The notes: generated by a model from the letters alone, not told the origin. Counted from the stretch's first letter, positions 1-9,956 are shown. The stretch: 49,594 nt of DNA from Akkermansiaceae bacterium (GCA_903826205.1 CAIKDP010000189.1:1-49594), one strand, 5' to 3'. Program-made: numbers and translations.

Positions 1-46
1 CATGGGCGGTGCCAAGGCGCGGCGCATGAGCAGGCAAGACAAGACC

Positions 47-69
47 CGCGTTCTCACGAACGCGCCTAC
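47..69 (-). repeat. GTAG-type REP copy 1
   Basis: Stem GCGTT/AACGC with loop CTCACG and head GTAG (read as CTAC on the plus strand). Confidence 0.75.
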
Positions 70-173
70 GAAGAAAATACGAAATCATAAATCCTAAATT
101 TCAAATCAATCAGTGCCCTCAGTGACATCAGTTCTTTTCAGTGGTTTTCTTAGACCGCTTCACTTCAACCCCC

Positions 174-196
174 CGCGTTCTCACGAGCGCGCCTAC
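174..196 (-). repeat. GTAG-type REP copy 2
   Basis: Same layout as copy 1 with the right arm AGCGC, keeping the stem through a G-T wobble. Confidence 0.75.
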
Positions 197-268
197 GAAG
201 ACCGTCATTTTCCCGCACGCCCATAACTTTCGCTTGCATTGGCCGCGGCGCTCGCCCAGAGGTGCGCA

Positions 269-3187
269 GTGACACATGCCCATTGGATCCCGGGATGGCT
301 GGTGCTGGCGTTGCTGGCCACCAGCGGGCCGGTTTGTGCCACGCCGGACAAGGCCGCCGCGATGAGAGTGACGCCCGCTGCCGACGGCCGCAGCTTCAGC
401 GTGACGGCACCGGGATGGCGCGGGAGGCAGGGTGGCTTTGGCGCATGCATTGTCGCGGAGGGGGAAGAGAAACAATTGACGTCGGCCGCGGGCACGACGG
501 TGGGGCCGCCGCGCAATCTAACGGAAGAAACACCCTCCGGCACGGCCACGGTGATTGAGACGACACTCCGCTTTGAAAAGGAGCAGGTGGACCTGTTGTT
601 CCGCTTGGGCCGGGTGCCGGGGGTGCCGGGAGTCCTGGCGCAAACCGGGATCCGCAATAACGGCCGGCAAGCGGTCGAGTTGGCCAGCCTGACGGCGTTT
701 GATCTAACCATCGAAGCGGACGGCAAGCCGGAGCAGTGGCTGATCACCGGCTTCCACAGCCCGGTGTCGGCGATCACCGCGCTCATCGAACTGGCCAGGC
801 CGTTGGACGTCCACGAGGCGGGCGGCTTCTATCACAGGTCGGGCCAGGGGTTCTGGTTCGGCGCGGTCGGCACGCCAACGGCTTACGTCAACGCCCGCTT
901 CGTGCCAGCCGCGAATGGCAGGGCCGGCTTCAATCTAACATCCGAGATGAGCGGCGTGCGGGTGGACCCCGGGGAAATCCGCTGGGGCCAGCAGGCGGTG
1001 GTGCTGGTGGAAGCGCCGGAGCGGGCCGTGGCGCGCTGGGCGGAGTGGGTGGGCAAGACCCACGGGGCACGCACGTCCAAGGGGGCTCTGGCGGGTTGGA
1101 ACAATTGGAATTTCATCAAACACAAGGACCTTGGCAAGGAGGTGCTCGAGGTGGTGGCGGCGGTGCGCGAGTCCGACGGACGCTTGCGCCCCGGGGTGAT
1201 CCAGATGGAAACCATGACGCCCTGCGGGCAGGACGTACTGGATGCGCCGTGGCTGCCGGAGGTGGCGCAGCACGTCGGCGGGATCGGCGCGCGCTTCGGC
1301 CTGCGGCTCGCCTTCGAGCCAAGCCTGAATCCCGCGCTGGAAGGCCGCCCGATGGAAATCGGAGAAATCACCGCCGCGGTCCGCCGCGCCGTGCACGGCG
1401 GCTTCAATTACCTGAAGATCTCTTGCGGTCCTGCGCCCAAGCGGGTGGCGGGGGAGAAACGCAGCGCCTTTGAAATCCAGCGCGACATTTGGTCGGCCAT
1501 CCGCCAGGCCGCCGGCGAGGAAACCTATCTATTATTTTGCGGCGCTGCCTACCGGCCTGACCGCGCGGTGGTCGGTTGCGTGGATGCCAGCCGGGTCGGC
1601 CCGGATGCGGGTCGGCGCAGGCTGCCGGCGCTCATCAACGACCTGCGTCCCTACGGCCCGCTCAACGGCCGCTGGTTTGCGGTGGATCACGACGTGTATT
1701 ATTTGGCGGCGAATGCGGAGGGTATGGTGGTGGCCGGCGGTCAGGCGGCGGTCCAGACATGGCGGAGCATGGTGGGTCTGTCCGGTGGCGCGGCCATCAC
1801 GGCCGACCCATGGTACTGGGGGGACTTCAGGGAAAACTGGCACCACGCCGAAGTGATGACGCCACCGGCAACGGAAGACACCCGGATGCTGGGCTTCGGC
1901 ACGCGAGGGGCGTGGCGCGGTCTCGTCGGTCACATCCGTCGCGACTGGGTGGATTCAACCGTCGCCTTGGTGTGGAGCGTCGGCGATCGGCTACAGGCAT
2001 CCAACAGGTTGGATTTCGCCGCCGCCGGGATGGACCCTAACCGGCGCTATGCGGTCTGGTCGTTTTGGGACAACCAATTCCTCGGCATCGCCAAAGGTTC
2101 GTGGGTCACGCCACTGCTGGCCGAGTCAGCTTCCGAACATTTGTGCTTCACCGATCTGGATCGCACTCCCAACCAGCCGGTGCTTATCGGCTCCAACCTG
2201 CACATCTATTGCGGGGCGGCTGAGATCAAGGGTGTCAGCTGCACGCGCAGCTCGATGCGGATCGATCTAACTGACGCCGGCGCGCACGACGGGGACCTGT
2301 GGGTATACAGCCGTTGGCCGCTGGCCTTCAAGGCGGCGATCGGCTGTGCGCTCAAGGAGGTGGTCAGCGCCGGCGACAATGTTTGGCGGATCAGCCTGGT
2401 GGACCGCCAGCACGGCCAGCCGCAACGCTTGGATCTGGAAATCCGGCTGCCGTTCACCCATCAGGCGTGGTTCTGGCTGGTGGTGGCGCTGGTGGTGGCC
2501 AGCCTGGCGTTGGCGGCGTGGCGCTATGGGGTGGGCTTGCGGTTGGAGCGCCTGCATGGGCTCGATGAGGAACGCGCCCGCATCGCCCGCAACATCCATG
2601 ACGATCTCGGAGCAAGCCTCACCGAAATCACCCTGCTCAGTGAATTGGCGCAAAGCGGGGAGGCCCCCACGGCGGAGGTGCGATCCGACATGCGCAAAAT
2701 CGCCGCCCGCGCGCGCCAACTGACGCGGGCACTCGACACCACGGTGTGGGCCGTGAACCCGCGCAACGACACCCTTGGCAGCTTGGTTTCCTACACCTGT
2801 CAGCGCGCGGAGGAGTTCCTTAAAGCGGGGGGGATTCGCTGCCGCATGGATGTGCCCAGCCAAGTGCCGGAGCAGGTATTGACCGCCACCGTGCGCCACA
2901 ATGTGTTCCTCGTGGTCAAGGAGGCCTGCCACAACGTGGTGAAACACAGCGGGGCCTCCGAGGTGGAGCTGCGCATGGCGACACGGGCGAACGGCTTGAC
3001 CATCGTCATTGAGGACAACGGCAAGGGCCTCACCCCGGATGCCAACGTGCTGGCGGGAGCGGCGGCACGCGACGGCTTGTCTAACATGCGCCAACGGGCC
3101 GCGGACATCGGCGCGACTTTGGAGGTGTGCGGCACCCCGGGACGGGGGACGCGCATCCAACTGGACATCCCCTTTCATTCACCATGA
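269..3187 (+). CDS. Membrane sensor histidine kinase with GH36-like extracytoplasmic domain
   Basis: Predicted two-component sensor of 972 residues. A signal peptide (GWLVLALLATSGPVCA) leads into a long extracytoplasmic region resembling GH36 alpha-galactosidases: GWNNWNFI in the barrel, then LKISCG around residue 385 where catalytic GH36 enzymes have LKxD, then RVGPD with Asp446 at the usual acid/base position, and a later LSGG...ADP stretch. One membrane segment lies near residues 731-752. It is followed by a HisKA_3 dimerisation helix (NIHDDLG, phospho-acceptor His777) and a HATPase with the N-box Asn917. I chose the GTG at 269 because AGAGG lies 6 bases upstream and the signal peptide then starts cleanly; a TTG at 239 is also open. 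The stop overlaps the regulator start (ATGA). The lost nucleophile suggests a ligand-binding rather than hydrolytic role, which is inference. Confidence 0.85.
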   Translation: MTHAHWIPGWLVLALLATSGPVCATPDKAAAMRVTPAADGRSFSVTAPGWRGRQGGFGACIVAEGEEKQLTSAAGTTVGPPRNLTEETPSGTATVIETTLRFEKEQVDLLFRLGRVPGVPGVLAQTGIRNNGRQAVELASLTAFDLTIEADGKPEQWLITGFHSPVSAITALIELARPLDVHEAGGFYHRSGQGFWFGAVGTPTAYVNARFVPAANGRAGFNLTSEMSGVRVDPGEIRWGQQAVVLVEAPERAVARWAEWVGKTHGARTSKGALAGWNNWNFIKHKDLGKEVLEVVAAVRESDGRLRPGVIQMETMTPCGQDVLDAPWLPEVAQHVGGIGARFGLRLAFEPSLNPALEGRPMEIGEITAAVRRAVHGGFNYLKISCGPAPKRVAGEKRSAFEIQRDIWSAIRQAAGEETYLLFCGAAYRPDRAVVGCVDASRVGPDAGRRRLPALINDLRPYGPLNGRWFAVDHDVYYLAANAEGMVVAGGQAAVQTWRSMVGLSGGAAITADPWYWGDFRENWHHAEVMTPPATEDTRMLGFGTRGAWRGLVGHIRRDWVDSTVALVWSVGDRLQASNRLDFAAAGMDPNRRYAVWSFWDNQFLGIAKGSWVTPLLAESASEHLCFTDLDRTPNQPVLIGSNLHIYCGAAEIKGVSCTRSSMRIDLTDAGAHDGDLWVYSRWPLAFKAAIGCALKEVVSAGDNVWRISLVDRQHGQPQRLDLEIRLPFTHQAWFWLVVALVVASLALAAWRYGVGLRLERLHGLDEERARIARNIHDDLGASLTEITLLSELAQSGEAPTAEVRSDMRKIAARARQLTRALDTTVWAVNPRNDTLGSLVSYTCQRAEEFLKAGGIRCRMDVPSQVPEQVLTATVRHNVFLVVKEACHNVVKHSGASEVELRMATRANGLTIVIEDNGKGLTPDANVLAGAAARDGLSNMRQRAADIGATLEVCGTPGRGTRIQLDIPFHSP

Positions 3188-3810
3188 ACAGCATCACCGT
3201 GGCCATTGTGGAGGATAACGTCGGCACGCAGGAAGCCCTCGAGCGCATTTTGGCTCGCGCGCGCGGGTTTCGTTGCCTCGGTTCATGCGCCAGCGGCGAG
3301 GCGGCCCTGCGCGAACTGCCGGCGCTCCGGCCCGACGTGGTTCTCATGGACATCAACCTGCCGGGCATCAACGGCGTCGAGTGCGTGCGCCAACTCAAGG
3401 CGCTGGTGCCCGCCATCCACATCATCATGCTCACCGTCTACGAGGAATCGGACCTGATTTTCGAGGCGCTCACCGCCGGCGCCACCGGTTACCTGCTCAA
3501 GCGCACGCCGTCCGCGGAATTGCTCGAAGCCATCCGCGATGTGCAATCCGGCGGGGCCCCCATGAGCAGCCAGATTGCACGCAAGGTGGTCCAATCCTTC
3601 CAAGCCGTGCCACCCGTCGGGCCCGGCGACACGCTCTCGCCGCGCGAGCAGGAAATCCTCGACTGGCTCGCCCAAGGATTCCTGATCAAGGAAATCGCCG
3701 AGCGGCTCAACCTCGGCTTCGACACCGTGCGCACCTACATCCGCCGTATCTACGAAAAACTCCAGGTCCACTCCCGCGCCCAGGCCGTCGCCAAATACCA
3801 CCGGCGCTGA
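3184..3810 (+). CDS. NarL/FixJ-family response regulator
   Basis: Cytoplasmic transcription factor of 208 residues, partner of the upstream kinase. The N-terminal receiver has the acidic pair in VEDN, the phospho-acceptor Asp56 in VLMDINLPG, and the conserved Lys in YLLKRTP. A LuxR-type helix-turn-helix follows (LSPREQEILDWLAQGF, then EIAERLNLGFDTVRTYIRRI). The ATG at 3184 overlaps the kinase stop by 4 bases, indicating translational coupling; an in-frame GTG at 3127 inside the kinase is less likely. The pair probably controls carbohydrate genes because the sensor domain is glycosidase-like, but no target is visible in the window. Confidence 0.93.
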   Translation: MNSITVAIVEDNVGTQEALERILARARGFRCLGSCASGEAALRELPALRPDVVLMDINLPGINGVECVRQLKALVPAIHIIMLTVYEESDLIFEALTAGATGYLLKRTPSAELLEAIRDVQSGGAPMSSQIARKVVQSFQAVPPVGPGDTLSPREQEILDWLAQGFLIKEIAERLNLGFDTVRTYIRRIYEKLQVHSRAQAVAKYHRR

Positions 3811-4127
3811 GGCGGAGGGGAAAAATTCCTTCCTCCCTGCCGTGTCACTCATTTGGCCGACATGACAGATTCCCGATACCGGGCATTATCAACCGGTCTT
3901 GCCGCTTCCTGACCGGCTTTCCAACGATTCAACGCTCACCTCCACTGCCCGATGCCGGACACCGCATCCGATTGATCCGCCGCCGCCCGCCCCGGTCAAT
4001 CCACCTGTTGTCCGTGGTTTCCAACATCTAACAAACATCCCACCGCTTTCCGGAAGTTATTGGTTTTTCTTCCGGGATACAAGGGGCCGCCGGTGCGGAC
4101 CGGCGGCCCCGCATTCTCCAGAAGGCC
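3811..4127. other. Convergent intergenic region between regulator and dnaE
   Basis: This gap of about 317 bases separates two converging genes. Apart from the strong hairpin at 4083-4110 I see no coding signal, RNA gene or repeat. Short open frames here have no recognisable start signal or family. Confidence 0.5.
4083..4110 (-). terminator. Terminator-like hairpin after dnaE
   Basis: Perfect 12-bp inverted repeat GGGGCCGCCGGT / ACCGGCGGCCCC with a 4-base loop, 18 bases past the dnaE stop. On the minus strand it is followed by TTGTAT rather than a strong T tract, so the intrinsic terminator is imperfect. It could serve both converging genes. Confidence 0.55.
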
Positions 4128-7100
4128 TCATTCCTCGATCCAGCGGGCGAGCTCGTCCTCGAGTTCGACGCTGCGTTTGACGTTGAAGGCGGTGCCTAAC
4201 TCGACGGTGGCGCGGCGGCCGGCGCTGTTTTGGAAATGCAGATGGACCGGGGTGTGGCCGGGGTAACCGGCGATGATGAAGCGGATGTCCTCAAGGTCGC
4301 GCTCGCTGTGACGGTTGGTCCACAACGTCAACTCCAACGGACCCTTGCCATTGGCCAGCGCCCGCTTCGGCTTGAGCTCGGCTATCTCGTAGCCGGTGAG
4401 ACGGCGGCCGCCGGTGCGGTCGTCCACCTGGATGGCACACTTGAGCTTGATGATCTTGCCGGGTTCTAACAACCCGGCGTCGCGGGCGGGAACGAAGGTT
4501 TCGCCCCACAGCATGATTTCGGCGCTGCCGGTGAAGTCCTCGAGGACGAGCACGCCGAAGGGTTTGCCGGTTTTGGTGGTTTTGCCCTCCAAGCTGCGGA
4601 CCATGCCGGCGAAGGGGAAGCGGTCGCGGGCGTTGGCGATTTCCAAATCATCGATGAGGCCGAGGCGCCGGTAACGGTCCGAATCAATCACGGAGCGGAA
4701 CTTGTCGAGCGGATGGCCGGTGACGTAGAATCCTAACAATTCCTTCTCATGGGCGAGGCGCTCATCCTTCGGCCATTCCTCGACGGCCTTGGCATTGCGG
4801 CCGGTCTTGGCGGCCGGCGGCGGCGCGGCAAAGTCCATGGCGTCAAACATCGAGACCTGGCCGGACGCGCGGTCGCGCTGGATCGACGACGAGGCCATGA
4901 TGACTTGTTCGAGCCGGCCGGACATGCCGGCGCGGGATTCGCCGGTCCAATCGAAGGCACCGGCCTTGACGAGGTTTTCGAGGATGCGTTTGTTGACGAC
5001 CTTGGAATCCAGCCGTGACGAAAAATCCTCGAGCGAGCTGAAGCGGCCGTTGGCGGCGCGCTCGGCGATGGCGGCGGACATGGCACCCTCACCGCAATTT
5101 TTGATAGCGGCCAGGCCGTAGCGGATGCACGGCTTGCCGGTGGGGCCGGTTTCGGGCGCGAAGCGCAGTTGCGAGGCATTGAGGTCGGGCGGCAGAATCT
5201 CCAGGCCCATGCGGTGGCACTCGGAAACGAACACGCCGATCTTGTCGGTGTTCTGGATTTCGTTGGACAACAACGCCGCCATGAACTCGACGGTGTGATT
5301 GGTTTTCAGATAGGCCGTCCAATAGGAAATGTGACCATAACAGGCCGAGTGGGATTTGTTGAACCCGTAACCGGCAAACATCGCGATCTTGTCGAAGATC
5401 TGGTCCGCGAGCCTGCGGCTGATGCCATTGGTGGCCTCGCAGCCTTCGACGAATTTGGCCCGCTGTTGCTCCATCTCCTTGGCGTCCTTCTTGCCCATGG
5501 CGCGGCGCAGCAGGTCGGCACCGCCGAGCGTGTAACCGGCGAGCACCTTGGCGGCATTCTGCACCTGTTCCTGATAGATCATCACCCCGTAGGTGTCGCT
5601 GCAGATTTTTTCCAGCAAGGGATGCTCGTACATCGCCTTCTTGCGGCCTTTCTTGACGTCGAGCATCTGGTCGATGAACTGCATGGCGCCCGGCCGATAG
5701 ACCGCCAGCAGGTCGATGATGTCATCAATCTTGTTGATGGCATATTTGCGGCAGGTTTCCACCATGCCGCCGCTTTCCAACTGGAACACGCCCATGGTCT
5801 CGCCGCGGTTGAGCAGGTCGAAGGTCTTGGGATCTTCGAGGGTGACCGTTTCGATGACAAAGTCCGGCGTGTGCCGCCGGATGTGTTGCACCGCCTCATG
5901 AATGACGGTGAGGTTTTTCAAACCGAGGAAATCCATCTTGAGCAAGCCCACATCGGTGATGGCCTTCATCGCGTACTGGGTGACCACCCCGCCCTCGTTG
6001 TCGACGGTGAGCGGGACGTGCTCATCGAGCGGGCGGTCGCCGATGACGATACCCGCGGCATGCACGCCGACGTTGCGGTTGAGGCCCTCGAGCTTGAGGG
6101 CATAACTCCACAGCTCCTGATAGGAGGTGCTGCTTTCGATGAGGTCGTGCAGTTCGGTGTTCTTGACCCATTCGCGCGCCAGGATCGAGTCCTTGTAGAG
6201 GTTCTTGTCCTCCTTTTCGTTAGGTTTGGGGTCGATCAGCTTGGAGATGCGGTCGCCGTCGTTGTAGGACATGCCCATGACGCGGGCGACGTCGCGCACC
6301 ACGCTCTTGGCGCCCATGGTGCCGTAGGTGATGATATGGGAGACGCAGCGTTCGCCGTATTTGCGCCGCACGTAGTCGATGACCTCGCCGCGGCGGCTCT
6401 GGCAGAAGTCGATATCGACGTCGGGCGGGCTGACGCGTTCGGGGTTGAGGAAGCGCTCGAACAACAAGCCGAAACGCAGCGGGCAAATGTCGGTGATGCC
6501 CATGGCATAGGAGGCGAGCGAGCCGGCGGCGGAGCCGCGGCCGGGGCCGACCGGGATGCCCTGGTCGCGCGCCCATTGGATGAAATCGGCGGTGATGAGG
6601 AAGTAGGAGGCAAAACCTAACTGGTTGATGGTGTCCACCTCGTACTTGAGGCGGGCGGCCAGCTCGGGGTCGTTGGCGCGTTGCTCGCCGTAGCGTCTGA
6701 CGAGTCCCTGGCGGCAGACTTGCATGAAGTATTCTTCGCGCGGGCTGCCATCGGGCGTGCCGAATTGCGGGTACTTATCCGACGAGGTGGAATCGAGCTT
6801 GAGGGTGACATTGCAGCGCTCGGCGATTTCGAGGGTGGCATCACAGGCACCCGGCACATCCGCAAACAGCGCGCGCATTTCCTCCGCCGTCTTGAAATAC
6901 AGCTCGGGCGAATAGCGCATGCGGTTTTCATCAATGAGCAGGTGGCCGGTGCCAATGCACAACATCACATCATGCGCCTCGCGGTCCGCTGGCTTGAGGA
7001 AATGCACGTCATTGGCAGCCACCGGCTTGAGGCCCAACTCGGCGGCGAGCTTGAGCAGGCCCGGCGTGACGCGGCGCTCCGGCTCCAGGTCGTGGTTGTG

Positions 7101-7634
7101 GATTTCGACATAAGTGTTAGCCTTGCCGAAGATCCCGCACAGTTCGACGAGCGTCTCGCGGGCCTTGTCCTCATCCCCGGCAAGCAACCATTCATTGACC
7201 GGCCCGGAGATGCAGCCGCTCAGGCAAATGAGGCCCGCCGCGTATTGCCGCAGCGCGTCGCGATCGACCCGCGGCTTGCCGTAATACATCCCTTCGAGGT
7301 GGCCTTTGGTGACGAGCTTGCTGAGGTTGGCCCAGCCCTCGTTGGTTTCGGCCAACAAGGTGAGGTGGGTGGCGCGCTTGCGGCCGGGGATCTCGCGCTT
7401 GTCTTCAAAGGTGGTCGGCGCGAGGTAAATCTCGCAGCCGAGGATCGGCTTGACCTTGGCGTCCTTGCAGGCTTTGTAGAATTGGACGGCACCGTAAAGA
7501 TTGCCGTGATCGGTCATGGCCACGGCGGGCATGCCCAGTTGGGCCGCCCGCTTGGCCAAATCCTTGGTGCGGATCATGCCATCCAGCAGCGAAAACTCCG
7601 TGTGCAGGTGAAGGTGGACAAAGGAATCGGACAT
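4128..7634 (-). CDS. dnaE: DNA polymerase III subunit alpha
   Basis: Catalytic subunit of the replicative polymerase, 1168 residues, within the usual DnaE range. The N-terminal PHP domain opens with HLHLHTEFSLLDG. The polymerase core shows GRGSAAGS and the metal-binding PDVDIDF motif with Asp405 and Asp407. Later come the helix-hairpin-helix and OB-fold regions (the latter with GKPFGVLVLEDFTGSAEIM). I place the start at the ATG at 7634, giving MSDSFVHLHLHTEF, the standard beginning of the family; an upstream in-frame start at 7673 would add 13 residues of no family character. It is a lone minus-strand gene; the sulfatase-superfamily gene lies 75 bases upstream on the same strand. Confidence 0.97.
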   Translation of the reverse strand: MSDSFVHLHLHTEFSLLDGMIRTKDLAKRAAQLGMPAVAMTDHGNLYGAVQFYKACKDAKVKPILGCEIYLAPTTFEDKREIPGRKRATHLTLLAETNEGWANLSKLVTKGHLEGMYYGKPRVDRDALRQYAAGLICLSGCISGPVNEWLLAGDEDKARETLVELCGIFGKANTYVEIHNHDLEPERRVTPGLLKLAAELGLKPVAANDVHFLKPADREAHDVMLCIGTGHLLIDENRMRYSPELYFKTAEEMRALFADVPGACDATLEIAERCNVTLKLDSTSSDKYPQFGTPDGSPREEYFMQVCRQGLVRRYGEQRANDPELAARLKYEVDTINQLGFASYFLITADFIQWARDQGIPVGPGRGSAAGSLASYAMGITDICPLRFGLLFERFLNPERVSPPDVDIDFCQSRRGEVIDYVRRKYGERCVSHIITYGTMGAKSVVRDVARVMGMSYNDGDRISKLIDPKPNEKEDKNLYKDSILAREWVKNTELHDLIESSTSYQELWSYALKLEGLNRNVGVHAAGIVIGDRPLDEHVPLTVDNEGGVVTQYAMKAITDVGLLKMDFLGLKNLTVIHEAVQHIRRHTPDFVIETVTLEDPKTFDLLNRGETMGVFQLESGGMVETCRKYAINKIDDIIDLLAVYRPGAMQFIDQMLDVKKGRKKAMYEHPLLEKICSDTYGVMIYQEQVQNAAKVLAGYTLGGADLLRRAMGKKDAKEMEQQRAKFVEGCEATNGISRRLADQIFDKIAMFAGYGFNKSHSACYGHISYWTAYLKTNHTVEFMAALLSNEIQNTDKIGVFVSECHRMGLEILPPDLNASQLRFAPETGPTGKPCIRYGLAAIKNCGEGAMSAAIAERAANGRFSSLEDFSSRLDSKVVNKRILENLVKAGAFDWTGESRAGMSGRLEQVIMASSSIQRDRASGQVSMFDAMDFAAPPPAAKTGRNAKAVEEWPKDERLAHEKELLGFYVTGHPLDKFRSVIDSDRYRRLGLIDDLEIANARDRFPFAGMVRSLEGKTTKTGKPFGVLVLEDFTGSAEIMLWGETFVPARDAGLLEPGKIIKLKCAIQVDDRTGGRRLTGYEIAELKPKRALANGKGPLELTLWTNRHSERDLEDIRFIIAGYPGHTPVHLHFQNSAGRRATVELGTAFNVKRSVELEDELARWIEE

Positions 7635-7709
7635 CGGATGCACGGATGCTAGCCAGGCCCCGCCCAAGGGCAAGCGGCGCGATGCCCGAATCGAGGATTT
7701 TTCCCTCCC

Positions 7710-9956
7710 CTACTCAAACTTGACAAACCACCGGCTGATGGCATCCGGAAAATATTCGTGCAAGGCGGCTTCCGCGGCGTGGGCGGAAGGGAATTCGAGG
7801 TTGCCTTGCGGCCCTGAAAGCCGCTCCAACCACAGCTGGCTCGGCACCCCGGGAACCCAGAATTTATCCCACGCGAAAGCCGCCTCATAGCCCTTGCGGC
7901 GCCACAGCATGCCCTCGCCGTTGAGCGAGGCGTAGTGAGTCATGACCAAGACGGTCGGCTCGCCGGCCTGGCGCAGTGAGTGGCCGGCCAAGCCATGCCA
8001 TTGGGATTCCGGGCAACCGAGGGCCTCGAGTATCGAGGGCATGATGTCCAGATGGCTGGCCTGCGCGACGGGCAGGCCGCGGCCCATGGCCTTGGGCCAT
8101 TTGACCACGACCGGCACGGCGGTTTGCTCGGTGGTGAGACCGGAGGTGTGGAACCAAACCCCGTGCTCCTGCATTTCCTCACCGTGATCCCCGGTGATCA
8201 CAATCATCGCGTCGTCATAGCGCCCCTGCGCTTGCAAAAACCCGATGTACTGCCGCAGCAGGGTGTCCACCCAGGCCAGCGAATTCCAATACCGGTGCCG
8301 AACCCGCTGCGTGTCTTGCGCGTTCGGATGCGCCGGAAACCACGACGAATTGGCGAAATCCGCAAACGGCGGGGTAAAATCGGCCGCCCAGTTGTACGGG
8401 TAATGAGGCGACTCCACGGCCACCAGATGGAAGTTGCCGCCGGCCTTTTCTGTTAGAACGGATCTGCGCCACAGATCCAACACATGCAGGTCGCGCTCGC
8501 TGATGCCGGCCGGCCACTCGGGGTTGTCAGGGGTCAGGCTCAGCAGCACATCGGTCGCTTCGCCGTGGCCGAAATTGGTGGTGTCCATCTCGGCGTAGTT
8601 GAAGATGGCCGACGAGCGCACTTCATTGCGGTAGCCGGCGCCATGCAGCAAGGCCAACAAGGGCGCCGGCCGTTGGGCCTGACGGTCCTGCTCCCAAAAC
8701 ACCGATGGCTTGCCGCTCAACAGCGCATACCATGACAGATGGGTGGCATTGGTGGCCGCCCGGCTTTCGAGCATCGGCTGGCACTCGCTGTCGCGCCACT
8801 GGCTCAGAAAGGGCATGATGTCCGGGCGCACCGCATCGCCACGCAGGGTTTCAACCACAAACATGAACACATCCGGCCGCCGCGTCACGGTTAGCGCCGC
8901 GGGTCGCTCCGGCTCACGGAACTGCACCACAAAAGAGGCCAGGCCCGGCGCGCACTCGCCCGGGCTCAAATGAATGATGCAGGAGCGGCGTTGCCACCAG
9001 CGCCCCACCCGGCTGTTCCAAAGCCCCTCCGAGCTTTGCTCCGCCAACAACAACAACCAGGCTGCCGCGGCGACCACCAGCAAGGTCCAGGGCCGCAAGC
9101 GCAGGTCCAGACGTCGGGAAAGCCGCGCCGTGCCGACCAGCAGCCCGGCCACCACCACCAACACGGCCGCGATGCCGAGCAGCGGGGTCATGGAAATGCG
9201 CACGCCGCCGCCTTCCAACACCCGCAGCAAATCGAACTTGCCACCCACGGTGAGCTCGGCCACGAACAACACCAAACCTTTGCCCCACAGCTTGCGCATG
9301 CCGATTTCCGCCCCAAGCGTGACCAGCGCCACCCCCAAGGCCAGCCCGCCAAGCCAGCGGGTGCCCGCCGGCGACCACCGCCAGAACTGTTGCAGCCCAT
9401 ACCAGGCCACGGAGACAAGCACCACCTGCGTGAGCCCGCGCGACAATACCAAGCCCACGATGCCGGCACCGCCACCCTTCGGCTGTCCTAACACAACGCA
9501 GTCGCTTGCCACACTCAAGAGCAGGAGCAACCCGAACAACACCCCGTTCCACGGGATGCCGGGAGCCCGGACCCAGCCCCGCCATTGTCCCCAGAGCGCG
9601 CGCACGCCTGCCACACCTAACACACCCACCCCGGCCGCCACACCCGCCCAATACACCGGCTGCGCCAGCCAACCAAGCACGCCGGCCAGGCCCCAACCCA
9701 ACAAAATCAACGCAGCCCGGCGGCCGCCATGCCGCCGTGCCCACCCATAGCCGCCGAGGGTGCCGCCCGCCATGGCCAACACCCCGCCGATGATCAACTC
9801 GACGAGGAAATTGCCCGGCCACAGCCGCACGGGCTGGGGGGTGCCGCCGAACCCCAGCGACCACGCCCGCACGAAGGGAGTCAGGGCGGTCAAGACCCCG
9901 CCCAGCCAAGCCATGTAGTGGGCCGCCTGCTCCCACTTTGCGGATTTACTCTCCAT
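7710..9956 (-). CDS. Polytopic membrane protein with sulfatase/phosphoethanolamine-transferase-type domain
   Basis: Predicted inner-membrane enzyme of 748 residues. The first ~310 residues hold about nine hydrophobic segments. The rest is an alkaline-phosphatase-superfamily domain facing the periplasm: FVVETLRGD supplies a metal-binding Glu, ATNATHLSWYALLSG contains the region of the likely nucleophilic Thr, and TGDHGEEM plus WFHTSG supply the remaining metal ligands. This layout matches LtaS and EptA-type transferases that modify lipids or envelope glycans, rather than soluble arylsulfatases, whose CxPxR motif is absent. Substrate is unknown. The start ATG at 9956 is preceded by no clear Shine-Dalgarno sequence. 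It could form a transcription unit with dnaE downstream, though no functional link is evident. Confidence 0.8.
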   Translation of the reverse strand: MESKSAKWEQAAHYMAWLGGVLTALTPFVRAWSLGFGGTPQPVRLWPGNFLVELIIGGVLAMAGGTLGGYGWARRHGGRRAALILLGWGLAGVLGWLAQPVYWAGVAAGVGVLGVAGVRALWGQWRGWVRAPGIPWNGVLFGLLLLLSVASDCVVLGQPKGGGAGIVGLVLSRGLTQVVLVSVAWYGLQQFWRWSPAGTRWLGGLALGVALVTLGAEIGMRKLWGKGLVLFVAELTVGGKFDLLRVLEGGGVRISMTPLLGIAAVLVVVAGLLVGTARLSRRLDLRLRPWTLLVVAAAAWLLLLAEQSSEGLWNSRVGRWWQRRSCIIHLSPGECAPGLASFVVQFREPERPAALTVTRRPDVFMFVVETLRGDAVRPDIMPFLSQWRDSECQPMLESRAATNATHLSWYALLSGKPSVFWEQDRQAQRPAPLLALLHGAGYRNEVRSSAIFNYAEMDTTNFGHGEATDVLLSLTPDNPEWPAGISERDLHVLDLWRRSVLTEKAGGNFHLVAVESPHYPYNWAADFTPPFADFANSSWFPAHPNAQDTQRVRHRYWNSLAWVDTLLRQYIGFLQAQGRYDDAMIVITGDHGEEMQEHGVWFHTSGLTTEQTAVPVVVKWPKAMGRGLPVAQASHLDIMPSILEALGCPESQWHGLAGHSLRQAGEPTVLVMTHYASLNGEGMLWRRKGYEAAFAWDKFWVPGVPSQLWLERLSGPQGNLEFPSAHAAEAALHEYFPDAISRWFVKFE

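Larger units (their letters stand above)
1..268. repeat. Intergenic region with two GTAG-type REP palindromes and a CACTGA half-element
   Basis: No gene is supported before the histidine kinase. Two palindromes share the core GCGTTctcacgAACGC followed by GCCTAC, at 47-69 and 174-196; the head is GTAG on the minus strand. The second copy reads AGCGC in the right arm, so one pair becomes G-T but the stem is kept. Between them, at about 108-150, lies a run of TCAGTG/CAGTG units matching one arm of the CACTGA hairpins at 10112 and 35354. The order CAGTG run then REP is repeated at 32378-32471, so the two elements sometimes travel as a composite. Confidence 0.75.

Noticed and set aside
5169-6620. 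Long plus-strand open frame of 483 codons opposite dnaE, and similar ones at 6681-7652
   Set aside because: They lie wholly antisense to dnaE, whose protein matches its family from end to end, and encode no recognised motif. High GC makes antisense frames long.
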